The notes below the pieces were generated by a model. It saw only the letters and a list, made by a program, of their open reading frames with translations. It did not search any database and was not told where the DNA came from. The translations under genes were made by a program, and so were the position numbers. Positions 17,745 to 29,375 of a stretch of DNA of 64,000 nucleotides are shown piece after piece. Positions within the stretch are counted from its first letter, which is position 1. Every line of letters starts with the position of its first letter. Source of the stretch: Aminobacter ciceronei (GTDB lineage Bacteria; Pseudomonadota; Alphaproteobacteria; Rhizobiales; Rhizobiaceae); the NCBI RefSeq assembly GCF_014138625.1, contig NZ_JACJHY010000017.1, forward strand, positions 62,001 to 126,000, read 5' to 3'.

Positions 17745-18845
17745 TTATTGTCCGGTGACGATCTTGGTCCAGCTGCGGGTCACCACGCGCTGGGTCTTGG
17801 GATCGTAGGGCGGCACGGTGAAGAGCTTGGCGAGCGTCGCTTCATCGGGATAGATCGCCGGATCGCTGGAGATCTCCTTGTCGATGAACTGCTGCGACGC
17901 CTTGTTGCCGTTGGCGTAGAAGATGTAGTTCGAGGCCTTCGCCGCGACTTCCGGCTTCAGCATGTAGTTGATGAACTCATGCGCCTCGGCGACATGCTGG
18001 GCATCGGCCGGGATCGCCATCTGGTCGAACCACATCTCGGCGCCCTCCTTGGGGATGACGTAGTCGATGACGACGCCCTGGTCGGCTTCTGCGGCACGAT
18101 CGCGCGCCTGGAAGACGTCACCCGACCAGCCGACGGCCAGGCAGATGTCGCCATTGGCAAGCGCGTTGATGTATTCCGAGGAATGGAACTTGCGGATCGA
18201 CGGACGGACCGCGAGCAAGGTCTCTTCCGCCTTGGACAGGTCGCCCAGTTCGGTCGACTGCGGCTTGAGGCCAAGATAGTTCAGCGTCGTCGGCAGGATG
18301 TCGGTCGGAGAATCCAGCACATAGACGCCGCATTCGGCGAGCTTCGCCAGCTGTTCCGGCTTGAAGACCACGTCCCAGCTGTCGATCTTGTCGATGCCGA
18401 GCGCTTCCTTGACCTTCTTCTGATTGTAGCCGATGCCGACCGTGCCCCACATGTAGTTGACCGAATACTCGTTGCCCGGGTCGTAGGCGGCGGTACGCGA
18501 GCTCACCACATCCCAGACATTCGTCAGGTTGGGCAGCTTGGACTTGTCGAGCTTCTGGTAGACGCCGGCCTGGATCTGACGCGCCAGGAAGGGGCTGGCA
18601 GTCGGCACGACGACATCGTAGCCGCTGCCGCCGGCAAGCAGCTTGGTCTCGAGGATCTCGTTCGAATCGTAGACGTCATAGACGACCTTGATGCCGGTCT
18701 CCTTGGTGAAGTCCTCGATGATCGTCGAATCGATGTAGTCAGACCAGTTGTAGACGTTGACGACGCGCTCCTGGGCGTTGGCGGGCATCGTGAAAACGGC
18801 GATAAGGGCTGACGCGGCGGTCAGCCAAAGCGCTCTACGGTTCAT
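17745..18845 (-). CDS. potF: Polyamine ABC transporter periplasmic binding protein PotF
   Basis: A 366-residue secreted binding protein: signal peptide MNRRALWLTAASALIAVFT ending near ANAQE, mature start RVVNVYNWSDYIDSTIIEDF, the classic PotD/PotF opening. The ligand pocket includes the Trp/Tyr/Asp set seen in SVNYMWGTVGIGYN and AVGWSGDVFQA. ATG 18845 has GGGAGA upstream. First gene of potFGHI; the puuA/puuB-like genes 12 kb away would degrade the putrescine it collects. Confidence 0.92.
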   Translation of the reverse strand: MNRRALWLTAASALIAVFTMPANAQERVVNVYNWSDYIDSTIIEDFTKETGIKVVYDVYDSNEILETKLLAGGSGYDVVVPTASPFLARQIQAGVYQKLDKSKLPNLTNVWDVVSSRTAAYDPGNEYSVNYMWGTVGIGYNQKKVKEALGIDKIDSWDVVFKPEQLAKLAECGVYVLDSPTDILPTTLNYLGLKPQSTELGDLSKAEETLLAVRPSIRKFHSSEYINALANGDICLAVGWSGDVFQARDRAAEADQGVVIDYVIPKEGAEMWFDQMAIPADAQHVAEAHEFINYMLKPEVAAKASNYIFYANGNKASQQFIDKEISSDPAIYPDEATLAKLFTVPPYDPKTQRVVTRSWTKIVTGQ

Positions 18846-19086
18846 GGCAGTCTCCCGTTGCGGACGCACCCGTCCCGGCGCATCCTGATCCTGTACAAAA
18901 ATCGAGTGATGAAGGTAGCGCGCTCCCGCCGGCTCGCGACCCGGCGCAAACGTTACGGCGATTTACATCTGCGGACACCGAAGCCCCGGCAGTGGAACCT
19001 GGCAAGATACGCCTGTGTTGTTGTTACCCTCGACGCTCAGCCTGCCCGCCCGACGGTAGTATTGTCAATGGTAAACGACCAATTGA

Positions 19087-20043
19087 TCAATCGGGCATCG
19101 GCATGCCGGTGACACCGGGTCTTTGCGGTTGCGCCTGGCGCCTGAACTCAAGCCCGAGATGCACGAGCAAGGCGACGAAAATGACCGCACCGCCTGAGAT
19201 GGTACGGAGCGACGGCACTTCGGAATGGACGAGCCAGACCCAGATCGGCCCGAGCATCGGCTCGAAGGTGCCGATCAGCGCGGCGACGGCCGCCGGGATC
19301 AACCGCGCCCCGGTGGCGAAGAAGGCGAGGCCCAGACCGAGATTGACGACGCCGAAGGCAAACAGAAAACCCATCTCGCGCGGCGAGACGGCAAAGGCCG
19401 AGGCTTGCGAGGCGGCAAAAGCCGCCGCGATCATGGTGCCGAGGCAGGTGGCCGGCGTCATGCGCACATGGGAGAAGCGGCGGGTGATGACGGTAGCGAT
19501 CGAAAACACCACTGCTATCAGCAAGGCGAGGCCGTCACCAATCGGCGAAACCTTGCCGGTGAGCGACTCCGAAACCATGATCGCCACGCCGACGATCACC
19601 GCCAGGATCGCCGCCCATGTCGCCAGCGCCACCCGCTCGCGAAACAGCACCCAGGCAAACAGCGCCGCAAGCAACGGCACGCCAGCCTGCATCAAAAGGA
19701 CATTGGCGACGGTGGTGTAGGCAAGGGCAATGACGAAAGACGTCGAGGCGGTGGCAAAGCAGATTGCCACCAGCAGACCGGGCAGCCCCATGCCGCGGAA
19801 CAATTGCAGCGTTCCGCGGAAGCCGTCACGCCAAACCATGAATGCCAGCAGAAAGGCTGCCGCCCAGAACGAGCGCCAGAACACCACGGTCCAGATGTCG
19901 TCGATCTCGATGAAGCGGCCGATGGCGCCACCCAGGCTCCACATCAGCGCCGACAGGAACACCAGGGCGATGCCCAAGCGCTCGTCGCGCCGAGAAACCT
20001 GCGGCGCGGTGGCGTCGGATAGCGGAACTGCCGGGTCTGTCAT
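19087..20043 (-). CDS. DMT-superfamily EamA transporter
   Basis: A 318-residue inner-membrane protein with about ten helices in two EamA repeats, after a short cytoplasmic N-terminus ending in SRRDERLG. Members export metabolites or amino acids; the substrate cannot be read from the sequence. I chose the ATG at 20043 because GAGG lies just upstream; a GTG 42 bases earlier is possible. It is divergent from the flavin reductase gene. Confidence 0.85.
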   Translation of the reverse strand: MTDPAVPLSDATAPQVSRRDERLGIALVFLSALMWSLGGAIGRFIEIDDIWTVVFWRSFWAAAFLLAFMVWRDGFRGTLQLFRGMGLPGLLVAICFATASTSFVIALAYTTVANVLLMQAGVPLLAALFAWVLFRERVALATWAAILAVIVGVAIMVSESLTGKVSPIGDGLALLIAVVFSIATVITRRFSHVRMTPATCLGTMIAAAFAASQASAFAVSPREMGFLFAFGVVNLGLGLAFFATGARLIPAAVAALIGTFEPMLGPIWVWLVHSEVPSLRTISGGAVIFVALLVHLGLEFRRQAQPQRPGVTGMPMPD

Positions 20044-20305
20044 GGCCTCAGTATCGATGACGTTGGGGTGGCTGGATATGCTCACAACGACTTGAAACGG
20101 TCCAATTCGCTACCTCATCGCTCAAGCTACTGCGTGGTCCAGCCCATGACGATGGTTATGGCAAACCGCGCTGCATTCGAACAATCCCCCAGCGATGTCG
20201 AAGCGAACAATCCGACGGCGCTCAATTTTCTTCTTGACCTCAATATTAGTTGAGGTTTTACAGAAGCGGCTCCAACACCGATACCGAAATGGAGCCACCC
20301 CTGAA

Positions 20306-20854
20306 ATGCCCCAGAAAATAAAGCTCGCCATCATCTATGGCAGCGCCCGTGAGGGCCGTTTCTGCGATACCGTGGTCAACTGGGTTGCCGCCGAAATTGC
20401 GGGCCACCAGCAGTTTGCCATCGACTTTATCGACCCGCGCGACCTCGGCCGAAACCGTGCCGATGTCGCCCGCCGCCTTGGCGATGCCGACGCCTTCCTG
20501 GTGGTGACGCCGGAGTATAATCACGGCTACACCGCCGACCTCAAGGCACTGATCGACGCCCACAGCATCCAGTGGCAGGCAAAGCCGCTGGCCTTCGTCT
20601 CCTATGGCGGCATTTCGGGCGGGTTGCGGGCGATCGAACAGTTGCGCCTGGTGTTTGCCGAACTGCATGTCGTGGCAATCCGCGACACGGTGAGTTTTGC
20701 CAGCGCCTGGAGCAAGTTCGACCGCAACGGCACGCTGATGGACCCGCGCGATGCGCGCAAGGCGATGTCGGCGCTGCTCGCCCGCCTGCAATGGTGGGCA
20801 ATCAACCTGCGCGAGGCACGTGCCAACACGCCCTTTCTCGAGGTGGCCGCATGA
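20306..20854 (+). CDS. NADPH-dependent FMN reductase family protein
   Basis: A 182-residue flavodoxin-fold protein. The FMN phosphate loop is YGSAREGRFCDTVVNW (residues about 10-25) and the second flavin motif is TPEYNHGYTADLKALID with YGGISGG. Such enzymes reduce FMN or quinones with NADPH. The ATG 20306 gives the usual start PQKIKLAIIYGSAR. It overlaps the MFS gene by ATGA, so the two are translationally coupled; together they may detoxify and export a quinone- or nitro-type compound, which is inference. Confidence 0.85.
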   Translation: MPQKIKLAIIYGSAREGRFCDTVVNWVAAEIAGHQQFAIDFIDPRDLGRNRADVARRLGDADAFLVVTPEYNHGYTADLKALIDAHSIQWQAKPLAFVSYGGISGGLRAIEQLRLVFAELHVVAIRDTVSFASAWSKFDRNGTLMDPRDARKAMSALLARLQWWAINLREARANTPFLEVAA

Positions 20855-22092
20855 GCGCGCTGCAACCGGTTCGGGTCGCGGAAGCGGCGGCTCTGCCCGA
20901 CCGGCATGCCGGCCGCAACTTGACACTTCTTTTGATCAGCACATTGACGATCATGTCGGGCGCGACCATTTCGCCGTCGCTGCCGGCCATCGAAAGCCAT
21001 TTCGTCGGCAGTCCCAACGTCGAGATCCTGACGAGGCTGGTGCTGACACTGCCGGCGCTCTCCATCGTCATCTGCGCCCCATTCGCCGGCGGACTGGCCG
21101 ACCGCTTCGGTCGCCGGCCGCTGCTGATCGCCGCGGCCCTGCTCTATGGTCTCGGTGGCATGTCGGGGCTGGTGGCCGATAGCCTGCCCGCGCTTCTGGT
21201 CGGACGCGCGCTGCTCGGCGTCGCCGTTGCCGGCGTGATGACCACGGCAACGGCACTTGTCGGCGACTATTTCAGCGGCCCGGCGCGTGATCGTTTCATG
21301 GGCTATCAATCGGCATTTGTCGGCTTTGGCGGGCTGATCTTCCTGACCGGCGGCGGCATGCTCGCCGAAAAGCACTGGCGTGCACCCTTCGCTGTCTACG
21401 GCCTGTCGCTGCTGCTGATCCCGGCTGTCATTGCGTTCATCGACGAACCGGTCCGCAACCGCATTGCGTCGGCGACCTTTGCCGCCAAAGCCTCTGCCGG
21501 CACGGCATGGCTCGCGGTCTTCGCCGTCTACGGCGCGGCGGTGCTCAACAGCGTCGCCTTCTACCTGTTGCCGGTCCAGCTGCCGTTCCATCTCAACGCC
21601 ATGGGCATCGGCTCACCGACACTGGCCGGCCTCGCCATCGGGCTCAGCAGCCTGATCGGAGCGGTTGCCGCTTTGGCCTATGCGCGCCTGCGCGCCAGAC
21701 TCGGCGTGGTCGGCGTGTTCAGTCTCGCCTTCGGCCTGATGGGTACAGGCTACGTCCTGCTGGGGTTTGCCAGTGCGCTTGTCATGGTCCTGCTGGCCGC
21801 AATAGTTGTCGGCCTGGGCCTTGGCATGATGATGCCCAACATCGCAGCGGCGGCGATGGCGGCGGCGGCACCCGAAATGCGGGGACGCGTTGCCGGCGGC
21901 ATGACCGCCAGCATCTTCGCGGGACACTTCATCTCGCCCTTCGCCAGCCAACCGATGATCGCGGCCTTCGGCTTCGCCGACACCTACCTCTACACCGGGC
22001 TCGTTGTCGGCGGCGTCGCCATGCTTGCCGCAGCAGCGGCCGCCTTCCGCGCAAGCACCGACCGGACAAACAGGGCAGGCCACCGCAGCTAA
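20851..22092 (+). CDS. MFS transporter (drug-efflux type)
   Basis: A 413-residue, 12-helix major facilitator. Motif A variant GGLADRFGRRPLL lies between helices 2 and 3 (about residue 80). LPAIESHFVGSPNVEILTRL in the first extracytoplasmic loop is typical of the Bcr/CflA and DHA1 groups. Starts at the ATGA overlap with the flavin reductase. Substrate unknown; the coupling suggests a shared detoxification role. Confidence 0.85.
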   Translation: MSALQPVRVAEAAALPDRHAGRNLTLLLISTLTIMSGATISPSLPAIESHFVGSPNVEILTRLVLTLPALSIVICAPFAGGLADRFGRRPLLIAAALLYGLGGMSGLVADSLPALLVGRALLGVAVAGVMTTATALVGDYFSGPARDRFMGYQSAFVGFGGLIFLTGGGMLAEKHWRAPFAVYGLSLLLIPAVIAFIDEPVRNRIASATFAAKASAGTAWLAVFAVYGAAVLNSVAFYLLPVQLPFHLNAMGIGSPTLAGLAIGLSSLIGAVAALAYARLRARLGVVGVFSLAFGLMGTGYVLLGFASALVMVLLAAIVVGLGLGMMMPNIAAAAMAAAAPEMRGRVAGGMTASIFAGHFISPFASQPMIAAFGFADTYLYTGLVVGGVAMLAAAAAAFRASTDRTNRAGHRS

Positions 22093-22111
22093 CGGAAGCC
22101 TGCTCGGCTTC

Positions 22112-23548
22112 TTATTTGGCCTGTTTCGCCAGCTTCCGCACTTCCGACAGGACGGCGTCGTCGCCGGAAACGTAGCTGGCGAAGGTCTGGGCGACGGGGA
22201 CCGTGGGCCGCAGGGAACCCGCGGCGGTGCCGTAGACATAGTTCGGCAGGAAACAGGTGGCCAGCTGCGATAGCCGGCAGCCGTTCTCCCAGTCGTGATA
22301 GGCGGTGGTGTAGCGAAACGCGATTTTGGAATTGGGCATGATCGTCGTGCCGCCCTCGCCCCACATCTGGCCGGCGTCACCCATCTCCTCGCCGACCAGC
22401 GTAGCACGCTCGCCGGCATAATATTTCAGCCGTGACGCGCTGCTGATCGCCGCCGAAAACGTGTTGCCGCTGGTCAGAATGAAGATGCGCCCATTGGGCA
22501 CGGCCTCCGGCAGCAGGCGCGAGAAGTCGGTGCCGAGCATGTAGTTGCCGCCCGGGCTGAACCTGAGGTCGACGACGGCATGCCTGACGTCGCGCTTGCC
22601 AGCCTCCTCCAGCACGCCAGCCAGATAGTCGGCCATCGGCGCCCCGTCCGCATCGCGGAAGCGGTTGATCTGGACGTAGAGGATACCATCTTCTTCGAGA
22701 TAGCTGTGCCACGCGTTCTGATCGGGACGCGAAAGATAGGGCGGCGTGACGCCGTCCAGAACATGGACCCAACCGGCGCCACCCTTTTCAGGCGCAACCG
22801 GACTGAGGTCGCGCTTCGGCCAGACGGTTCTCGTCGAAGGCTCGCCTTTCTCCGGCCCGACGCCAAGCGTGCGCACGATCTCGGAACCGTCGGCCTTGCG
22901 GAAACGAAACGCGCTCTCGTCCGCTTTGGCGGCCAGTTGGGCCGCGTGGAGCAGCTCCGGCGAAATCATGAAATTCGGCGACAGCTCGCGCACGTATGTT
23001 TCGGTGCCGCCGACATAGGGCCGCAATGCCGCGACCAGCTCGTCCGGGGTCCTTCCGTTCGTCATGAGCACTTGCGTCCCGAGAAGATCGCGATGCTCCA
23101 CTGTGGCGCGAACAACGAAAAGCCCGTCGGCAAACCAGCCCAGCCGCAGCGGGATGGCGTTGAAGCCCTGCCCGCCGGCAAGACCGAGAACGTTGGTGTG
23201 GCCGTTATGGGCAAGGGCGACCGCCTTGGCCGCGCCCATCGCCAGCGCAGGCCGGTCGAGTTCTGATGCGCGGGCCGTCAGTTCATCGACTTCCTTAACA
23301 AATGCGGCACTGGTTTCAGCCGTCAAGCTGCGCTCGACCAGCTGCATGTTGCGAAGATGAGCCAAATCCTGCGCGTTCTCGTCAGCCTGCGAACTGCCGG
23401 CAGATGAAGCCGCGGCCGGATAGGACTTGAATACCGGATACAAGATGACGCCGAGCGGCAGCACAACGACGATCAGCAATGCCAGAACAGCAAGCGCCAC
23501 ACGCTTCGGCCACCGCCTCGACTTGGGTCGGACATCAGAATTACTCAT
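22112..23548 (-). CDS. Membrane-anchored S41 family peptidase-like protein
   Basis: A 478-residue protein with a single N-terminal membrane helix (about residues 17-40) and an extracytoplasmic body. The C-terminal half carries S41 (tail-specific protease) features: DLRFSPGGNYMLGTDF and the serine-bearing strand TSGNTFSAAISSAS. No PDZ domain is evident. The ATG at 23548 is chosen because the frame upstream is cysteine-rich and leads into the intergenic region. It converges with the MFS gene. Substrate unknown. Confidence 0.8.
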   Translation of the reverse strand: MSNSDVRPKSRRWPKRVALAVLALLIVVVLPLGVILYPVFKSYPAAASSAGSSQADENAQDLAHLRNMQLVERSLTAETSAAFVKEVDELTARASELDRPALAMGAAKAVALAHNGHTNVLGLAGGQGFNAIPLRLGWFADGLFVVRATVEHRDLLGTQVLMTNGRTPDELVAALRPYVGGTETYVRELSPNFMISPELLHAAQLAAKADESAFRFRKADGSEIVRTLGVGPEKGEPSTRTVWPKRDLSPVAPEKGGAGWVHVLDGVTPPYLSRPDQNAWHSYLEEDGILYVQINRFRDADGAPMADYLAGVLEEAGKRDVRHAVVDLRFSPGGNYMLGTDFSRLLPEAVPNGRIFILTSGNTFSAAISSASRLKYYAGERATLVGEEMGDAGQMWGEGGTTIMPNSKIAFRYTTAYHDWENGCRLSQLATCFLPNYVYGTAAGSLRPTVPVAQTFASYVSGDDAVLSEVRKLAKQAK

Positions 23549-23769
23549 GTGAACGTCTCCAAATACTGGGTCACCGCCCAGTTTCGGACAGCACATGGGT
23601 GCGGCGCACGCGACCTTCAATTACCTGCCAAGTCAACCACGCGCCGTGGCCCAATGGGGTGAAACGGATCGGCAAGGTTTGTCTCGGATAAAGCCGGCCA
23701 AACTCTGGAACTGCGCGTCGCGCTTTCCGAAAACGTCCCGAGTTTCGGCCGACGCGCAAGGAACCGTTC

Positions 23770-25822
23770 ATGCTGACCGTACTCAACTGCCTCGTCACCG
23801 CCCACGACTATCGTTTTGTTGCCGCTGCCTTGGCCATCTGCGCGCTCGGCTGCGTGGTGTCGATGCGCTTGTTCGCCCGTGCCCGCAACGTCCGGCGCGC
23901 CAAGCACGTGGCCTTCGTCGTCATGGCCGGCCTGGCCGGCGGCATGACGATCTGGACGACGCATTTCCTGGCGATGCTTGGCTTCATTCCCAATGTCGAG
24001 CACGGCTTCGAGCCCAATTTCACCGTGCTGTCGTTGGCCTTTGCCATCGCCACCTCGATGGCTGGCTTCATGATCGCCGCCAGCCGCGAACGTGACTGGA
24101 TGATCGAGGCCGGTGGCGGCGTGATCGGTGCCGGCATCGCGCTGATGCATTTCGCCGGAATGCGCGGTTTCGTCGTCGCCGGCACGATCAGCTACGATCC
24201 CTCCTTCGTTGCCTTTTCCGTCGCCGCGGGCGCGGCACTCGGCATGCTTGCCACCAACCGTGTGGCGCGCGGCACCACCCGCACCAGCCACTATGCCGGC
24301 ATGGCAGCCCTGATCCTGGGCATCGGCATCATGCACTTCACCGCCATGGGCGCGGTGCAGATCACGCCCGACCCACGCGTCGCAGTCCCCAGCCAGCTGA
24401 TGTCCGACAGCGTGCTGGCGATCCTGGTCGTCCTGGTGACCGTACTTGTGGTGATGCTCGGCGCGGTGACCCACCTGGCCGAAGAGCAGGGTCAGCAGGA
24501 CGCCGTCGCGCATTTCCGGCACCTGGCCATGCACGATCCGCTGACCGGCCTGCCCAACCGCGCCGCGGTTCGCGACGAGCTGCCGATGCGGCTGAAGCAG
24601 GCAGCGGGCACCTCGTTGGCGATCCTTGCCGTCGACCTCAACCGCTTCAAGGAAATCAATGACGTCTACGGCCATGCCGCCGGCGACGCAGTGCTGGTCC
24701 AGAACCACGGCAAGGATGCGTGCAGCGCTGATCGAGGGCGAGTTTTTTGCCCGGATCGGCGGCGACGAGTTCATCGCAGTCAAGCCGTTCACCCGCGAGA
24801 ACGAGGTGGAGGAGTTCGCCGCCCGCATCAGCGACGCCTTCTCGCGCCCCAACGAACTGGGCAAGGGCCGCTTCTCGATCAGCGCCAGTATCGGCATTTC
24901 GGTCTGTCCCAAGGACGGCGACAGCGTCGACGAACTGACGACTCGCGCCGACCTTGCCATGTACCGGTCCAAGAAGCTGCAGGACGGCAGTTGGTGCTGG
25001 TATGATGCCGACGCCGACGAGGACGGCCGCCGCCGCGGCCAGATCGCCATCGGCCTGCGCAGCGCCATCGCCGACAACGCACTGCGTCTCGTGTTCCAGC
25101 CGCAGATCTCGATGAAGAAACGCCAACTGCTCGGCTTCGAGGCGCTGCTGCGCTGGTCCAGCCCGCAGCTTGGCGAGGTCTCGCCTGCCGACTTCATTCC
25201 GGTTGCCGAGCAGACCGGCATCATCGTCGAGATCGGCGACTGGGTGCTGATGCAGGCCTGCCGCGAGGCGACGTTGTGGCCAACACCCATGGGCGTTGCG
25301 GTCAACGTGTCGCCGGTGCAGCTGATGCGTCCCAACTTCGCCGAGCGGCTGACCGAGATCCTAACCGAGACTGGCCTGGAGCCGACGCGGCTCGAGATCG
25401 AGATCACCGAGACCATGCTGATCGACAATCCGGGCCAGGCTCTGCTTGTGCTGCGCAAGATCAAGGCTCTTGGTGTCCGCGTCGCCATGGACGATTTCGG
25501 CACCGGCTATTCGTCGCTGTCGACGCTGTTTTCCTTCCCCTTCGACAAGATCAAGGTCGACCGCAGCTTCCTCAACGCGCTCGGCCGCCAGGCCCAGGCG
25601 ACCAGTGTCATCGAAACGGTCATCGAGCTCGGCCACAAGCTGTCGATCCCGGTCCTCGCCGAGGGCGTCGAGACCGACTTCCAGGCCGCCTTCCTGAAGG
25701 ACCGGCGCTGCGACGAGGCGCAGGGTTTTCTCTACGGCCGGCCGGTGGATTCCTCCACCGCGCATGCGCTCGCCCAATCGGGCACATGGGAGGACGAAAA
25801 CGCCGGCAAGCTGAGCGCCTGA
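23770..25822 (+). pseudogene. MHYT-GGDEF-EAL cyclic-di-GMP protein, interrupted by a frameshift
   Basis: The N-terminal frame (from ATG 23770) encodes seven helices of an MHYT sensor with repeats such as THFLAM, ALMHFAGM and IMHFTAM, then the first half of a GGDEF domain (DPLTGLPNRAAVRDEL, DLNRFKEINDVYGHAAGDAVLVQ). Near 24700-24716 the frame moves by one base; the rest (IGGDEFIAVK, then the EAL domain with GFEALLRW and DDFGTGYSS) is in the next frame up to 25822. One surplus base, possibly in AAGGATG at 24712-24718, explains it. As read, no single protein has the whole GGDEF active site, but the EAL part could be translated from ATG 24716. True mutation or sequencing error cannot be told apart here. 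Confidence 0.85.
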
Positions 25823-25830
25823 TCCGGCGC

Positions 25831-27273
25831 TTACTGGAAGTCGAAGGCTGAGAGGCCAGTCACCATCTCGTCGAGACCGAGCGGCCGGGTGATCGGCGGC
25901 TCGGCGCGCGACAGGCAGCCGGACCGCTCGCAAAGCCGGCAGGCCGGGCCGACTGGTGTCGCTGCCACCAGGCCGGGCTTGGCGCCAACGGCAAGCGCCG
26001 GAAGGGCGGCGCCATAGACGATCTCGTCGCGGAAGGCGATGTCGCAGCCGAGCAGGATCGCCGTGCGCCGGGGGCGTTCGCTGAAGGCGCCCTGCGGCCC
26101 CTCGAGGGTGCGCGCAACGCAGAGAAATTCGGCGCCATCGGGCATTTCCACCGCCTCGACGAAGATCTGCCCCGGCTGGGTGAAGGCGGCATGGACCGGA
26201 AGTTTGGGGCAGCCGCCGCCGAAACGGCTCTGCGGAAAGCCTTGCGCGCCTGCCTTGCGGAAGCGGTTGCCGGCGTTGTCGACCTCGAGCATGAAGAACG
26301 GAACCGCAGCACTGCCTGAGCGCTGCAGCATGGTCAGACGGTTCGCCGCCTGTTCGAACGACACGCCGAAGCGCGAGCGCAGAACGTCAACGTCGTAGCG
26401 CGCCCGCTGGGCGGCCGAATGAAACGCCTGATAAGGCATCATCAGCGCATGGGCGGCGTAGCGGCCGAGCTCGAAGCGGGCGAGACGCTTGGCTTCGTCG
26501 GAGGAGAGTTTCAGCGCCTGGATTTCGGCGGCGACGGCGACCTGCATGCGGATCAGGCTCGCCTCCATCGCCACTTCGCGCAGCTGGTCGAAGGGCGACA
26601 GGCGCTCGGACAGGAACAAGCGCTGCGAATGGCGGTCGTAGCGACGGCGCCAGTTGGGCATGGTGGCGACCGGCAGCACCTTGACGACGATGCCATGCTC
26701 ACGCCGCAACCAGCCCTTCAGCGCGCCCAACAGGTCGTCGCCGGGATCGAGCAGCGAGGTGAACGCTTCAGCTTCTTCTTCCAGCGAAGTGAAGTGGTTG
26801 GGTCGGCGCTCGAACACCTCGTGCACTTCGTCGATCGGCAACCGGGCACCCGACAGGGCCGTGGTATGCCCCTCGCGCGCCAGCAGCTCGGTCAGGTCGG
26901 ACAGGCGCTCGGCCTGCTCGCGATAGGCGCGGAACAGCTTGATCACCGCAGCCGCTGCGTTGGGCGCGGCCTCGGCGATCTCGACCAGTTCCTGGTCGCC
27001 GGGCAATTCGCCCGACAGAAGCGGGTCGGCGAAAACCTCTCGAAGTGCTGCGATCGAGCCCCTCGCCTCACCCTGCAGCTCATCCGGATCGACCTTGTAG
27101 ACCGAGGCCAGCTTGAGGATGAGCTGCACCGTCAGCGGGCGCTGATTGCGCTCGATGAGATTGAGATAGGACGGCGAGATGCCTAGGCCCTCGGCCATCG
27201 CCGTCTGGGTCAGGCCCTTCTGGTTACGGATGCGCCGGATGCGCGGTCCGGCGAAGATTTTCTGCTCGGCCAT
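25831..27273 (-). CDS. XRE-family short-chain acyl-CoA regulator (ScfR/RamB type)
   Basis: A 480-residue regulator: XRE helix-turn-helix at residues 11-65 ([25 protein letters not shown]), a central ImmA/IrrE-like region in which the usual HExxH is not seen ([14 protein letters not shown] in its place), and a C-terminal domain with the Cys cluster [16 protein letters not shown]. This architecture is that of RamB/ScfR regulators of glyoxylate-shunt and short-chain fatty acid genes. It is divergent from aceA, and a TTTACA cluster lies between them, so it probably controls aceA and itself. Start at ATG 27273. Confidence 0.88.
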   Translation of the reverse strand: MAEQKIFAGPRIRRIRNQKGLTQTAMAEGLGISPSYLNLIERNQRPLTVQLILKLASVYKVDPDELQGEARGSIAALREVFADPLLSGELPGDQELVEIAEAAPNAAAAVIKLFRAYREQAERLSDLTELLAREGHTTALSGARLPIDEVHEVFERRPNHFTSLEEEAEAFTSLLDPGDDLLGALKGWLRREHGIVVKVLPVATMPNWRRRYDRHSQRLFLSERLSPFDQLREVAMEASLIRMQVAVAAEIQALKLSSDEAKRLARFELGRYAAHALMMPYQAFHSAAQRARYDVDVLRSRFGVSFEQAANRLTMLQRSGSAAVPFFMLEVDNAGNRFRKAGAQGFPQSRFGGGCPKLPVHAAFTQPGQIFVEAVEMPDGAEFLCVARTLEGPQGAFSERPRRTAILLGCDIAFRDEIVYGAALPALAVGAKPGLVAATPVGPACRLCERSGCLSRAEPPITRPLGLDEMVTGLSAFDFQ

Positions 27274-27277
27274 GGCT

Positions 27278-27348
27278 TTTACACCGAATTTACAACGAAA
27301 GCAGGGGGACTAGCCTACCCGACCTTTTACATTCTTTACAAATTTACA
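27278..27348. promoter_or_regulatory. TTTACA direct-repeat cluster between regulator and aceA
   Basis: Five copies of TTTACA in the same orientation at 27278, 27289, 27326, 27335 and 27343 (spacings 11, then 9 and 8). The first pair is directly before the regulator's start codon, the second group about 170-195 bases before aceA. They are the best candidates for the ScfR-type operator, with autoregulation through the first pair. Confidence 0.6.
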
Positions 27349-27518
27349 GCGGCGTTCTGTCAAACACAACACAGGTTTTCCCTATTATTTGCTGCATTTC
27401 GTTGAATTTTCTGGCTGCTTCGGCGCCGCAATGTCAAACAAGTCACATAGAAATCGCCGCAAACAAACCCAAGACGCGGTGGCCGCCCCCAGACCTAAGT
27501 GACCAGACGGAGTCGACA

Positions 27519-28808
<1,290 letters not shown>

Positions 28809-28901
28809 GCCTGGCTCCAGCTCCCCCGGAGGCACAAGGCCTCCGGGCACCGCCCGAGGCAACGCCCGCAAGGGCAAAGGCAACCACCGAGGAGAACCAC
28901 A

Positions 28902-29144
28902 ATGGCACCGCGTACCCGTGTCAAGGAACGAGCCGAAGAACAGGCGACCACCATGAGCGCCGACCAGCAGGCCGTGATCCGCATCGTCGCCAACGACCTG
29001 CACCGCCTGAACCAGTCGGTCATGAAGGCAGTCGAGGCCGGCGTGTCGGTGGAACTGGTCCGCTCGGCCCGTCACCATGGCGGCGACGGAAACTGGGGTG
29101 ACCTGCTGATACCCGTCATCGTCACCCAGCAGCCACACGGCTGA
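28902..29144 (+). CDS. Small hypothetical protein downstream of aceA, 80 residues
   Basis: Begins at ATG 28902 with AGGAG about 8 bases upstream, 93 bases after aceA and before a strong terminator, so it is in the aceA transcript. The sequence is helical in the middle (VIRIVANDLHRLNQSVMKAVEAGVSVELVR) with a short C-terminal strand-like end (LLIPVIVTQQP). No signal peptide or recognised domain. Its position suggests a role tied to the glyoxylate shunt, perhaps in regulation of the lyase, but this is only context. Confidence 0.75.
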   Translation: MAPRTRVKERAEEQATTMSADQQAVIRIVANDLHRLNQSVMKAVEAGVSVELVRSARHHGGDGNWGDLLIPVIVTQQPHG

Positions 29145-29168
29145 CAAGCGTTCCCTCTGCCCCCACGG

Positions 29169-29210
29169 ATCCCGTCCGCAGCCCCTGCTGCGGACGGGAT
29201 TTGTCTTTTA
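29169..29210 (+). terminator. Strong intrinsic terminator of the aceA operon
   Basis: 14-bp perfect stem ATCCCGTCCGCAGC (29169-29182) / GCTGCGGACGGGAT (29187-29200), loop CCCT, then TTTGTCTTTT. Confidence 0.93.
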
Positions 29211-29375
29211 GCCACGGCTCATTTGACTACGACCCACCTGTCGAGTTTCTATCGCCTGCTACCAAAGTCGAATGTCGTTTCCAGCGTATTACTTGACACT
29301 TCCCGCAGTTGACGCGAACGTAAGGGACCGAACGCAACCCGATTGAACAGACGCCCTCAGCTGTCGGCTAAGCCA

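Noticed and set aside
23617-25503. 628-codon minus-strand open frame over the GGDEF/EAL gene
   Set aside because: Antisense to recognisable MHYT, GGDEF and EAL sequence, which overrides it despite its length and the frameshift on the other strand.
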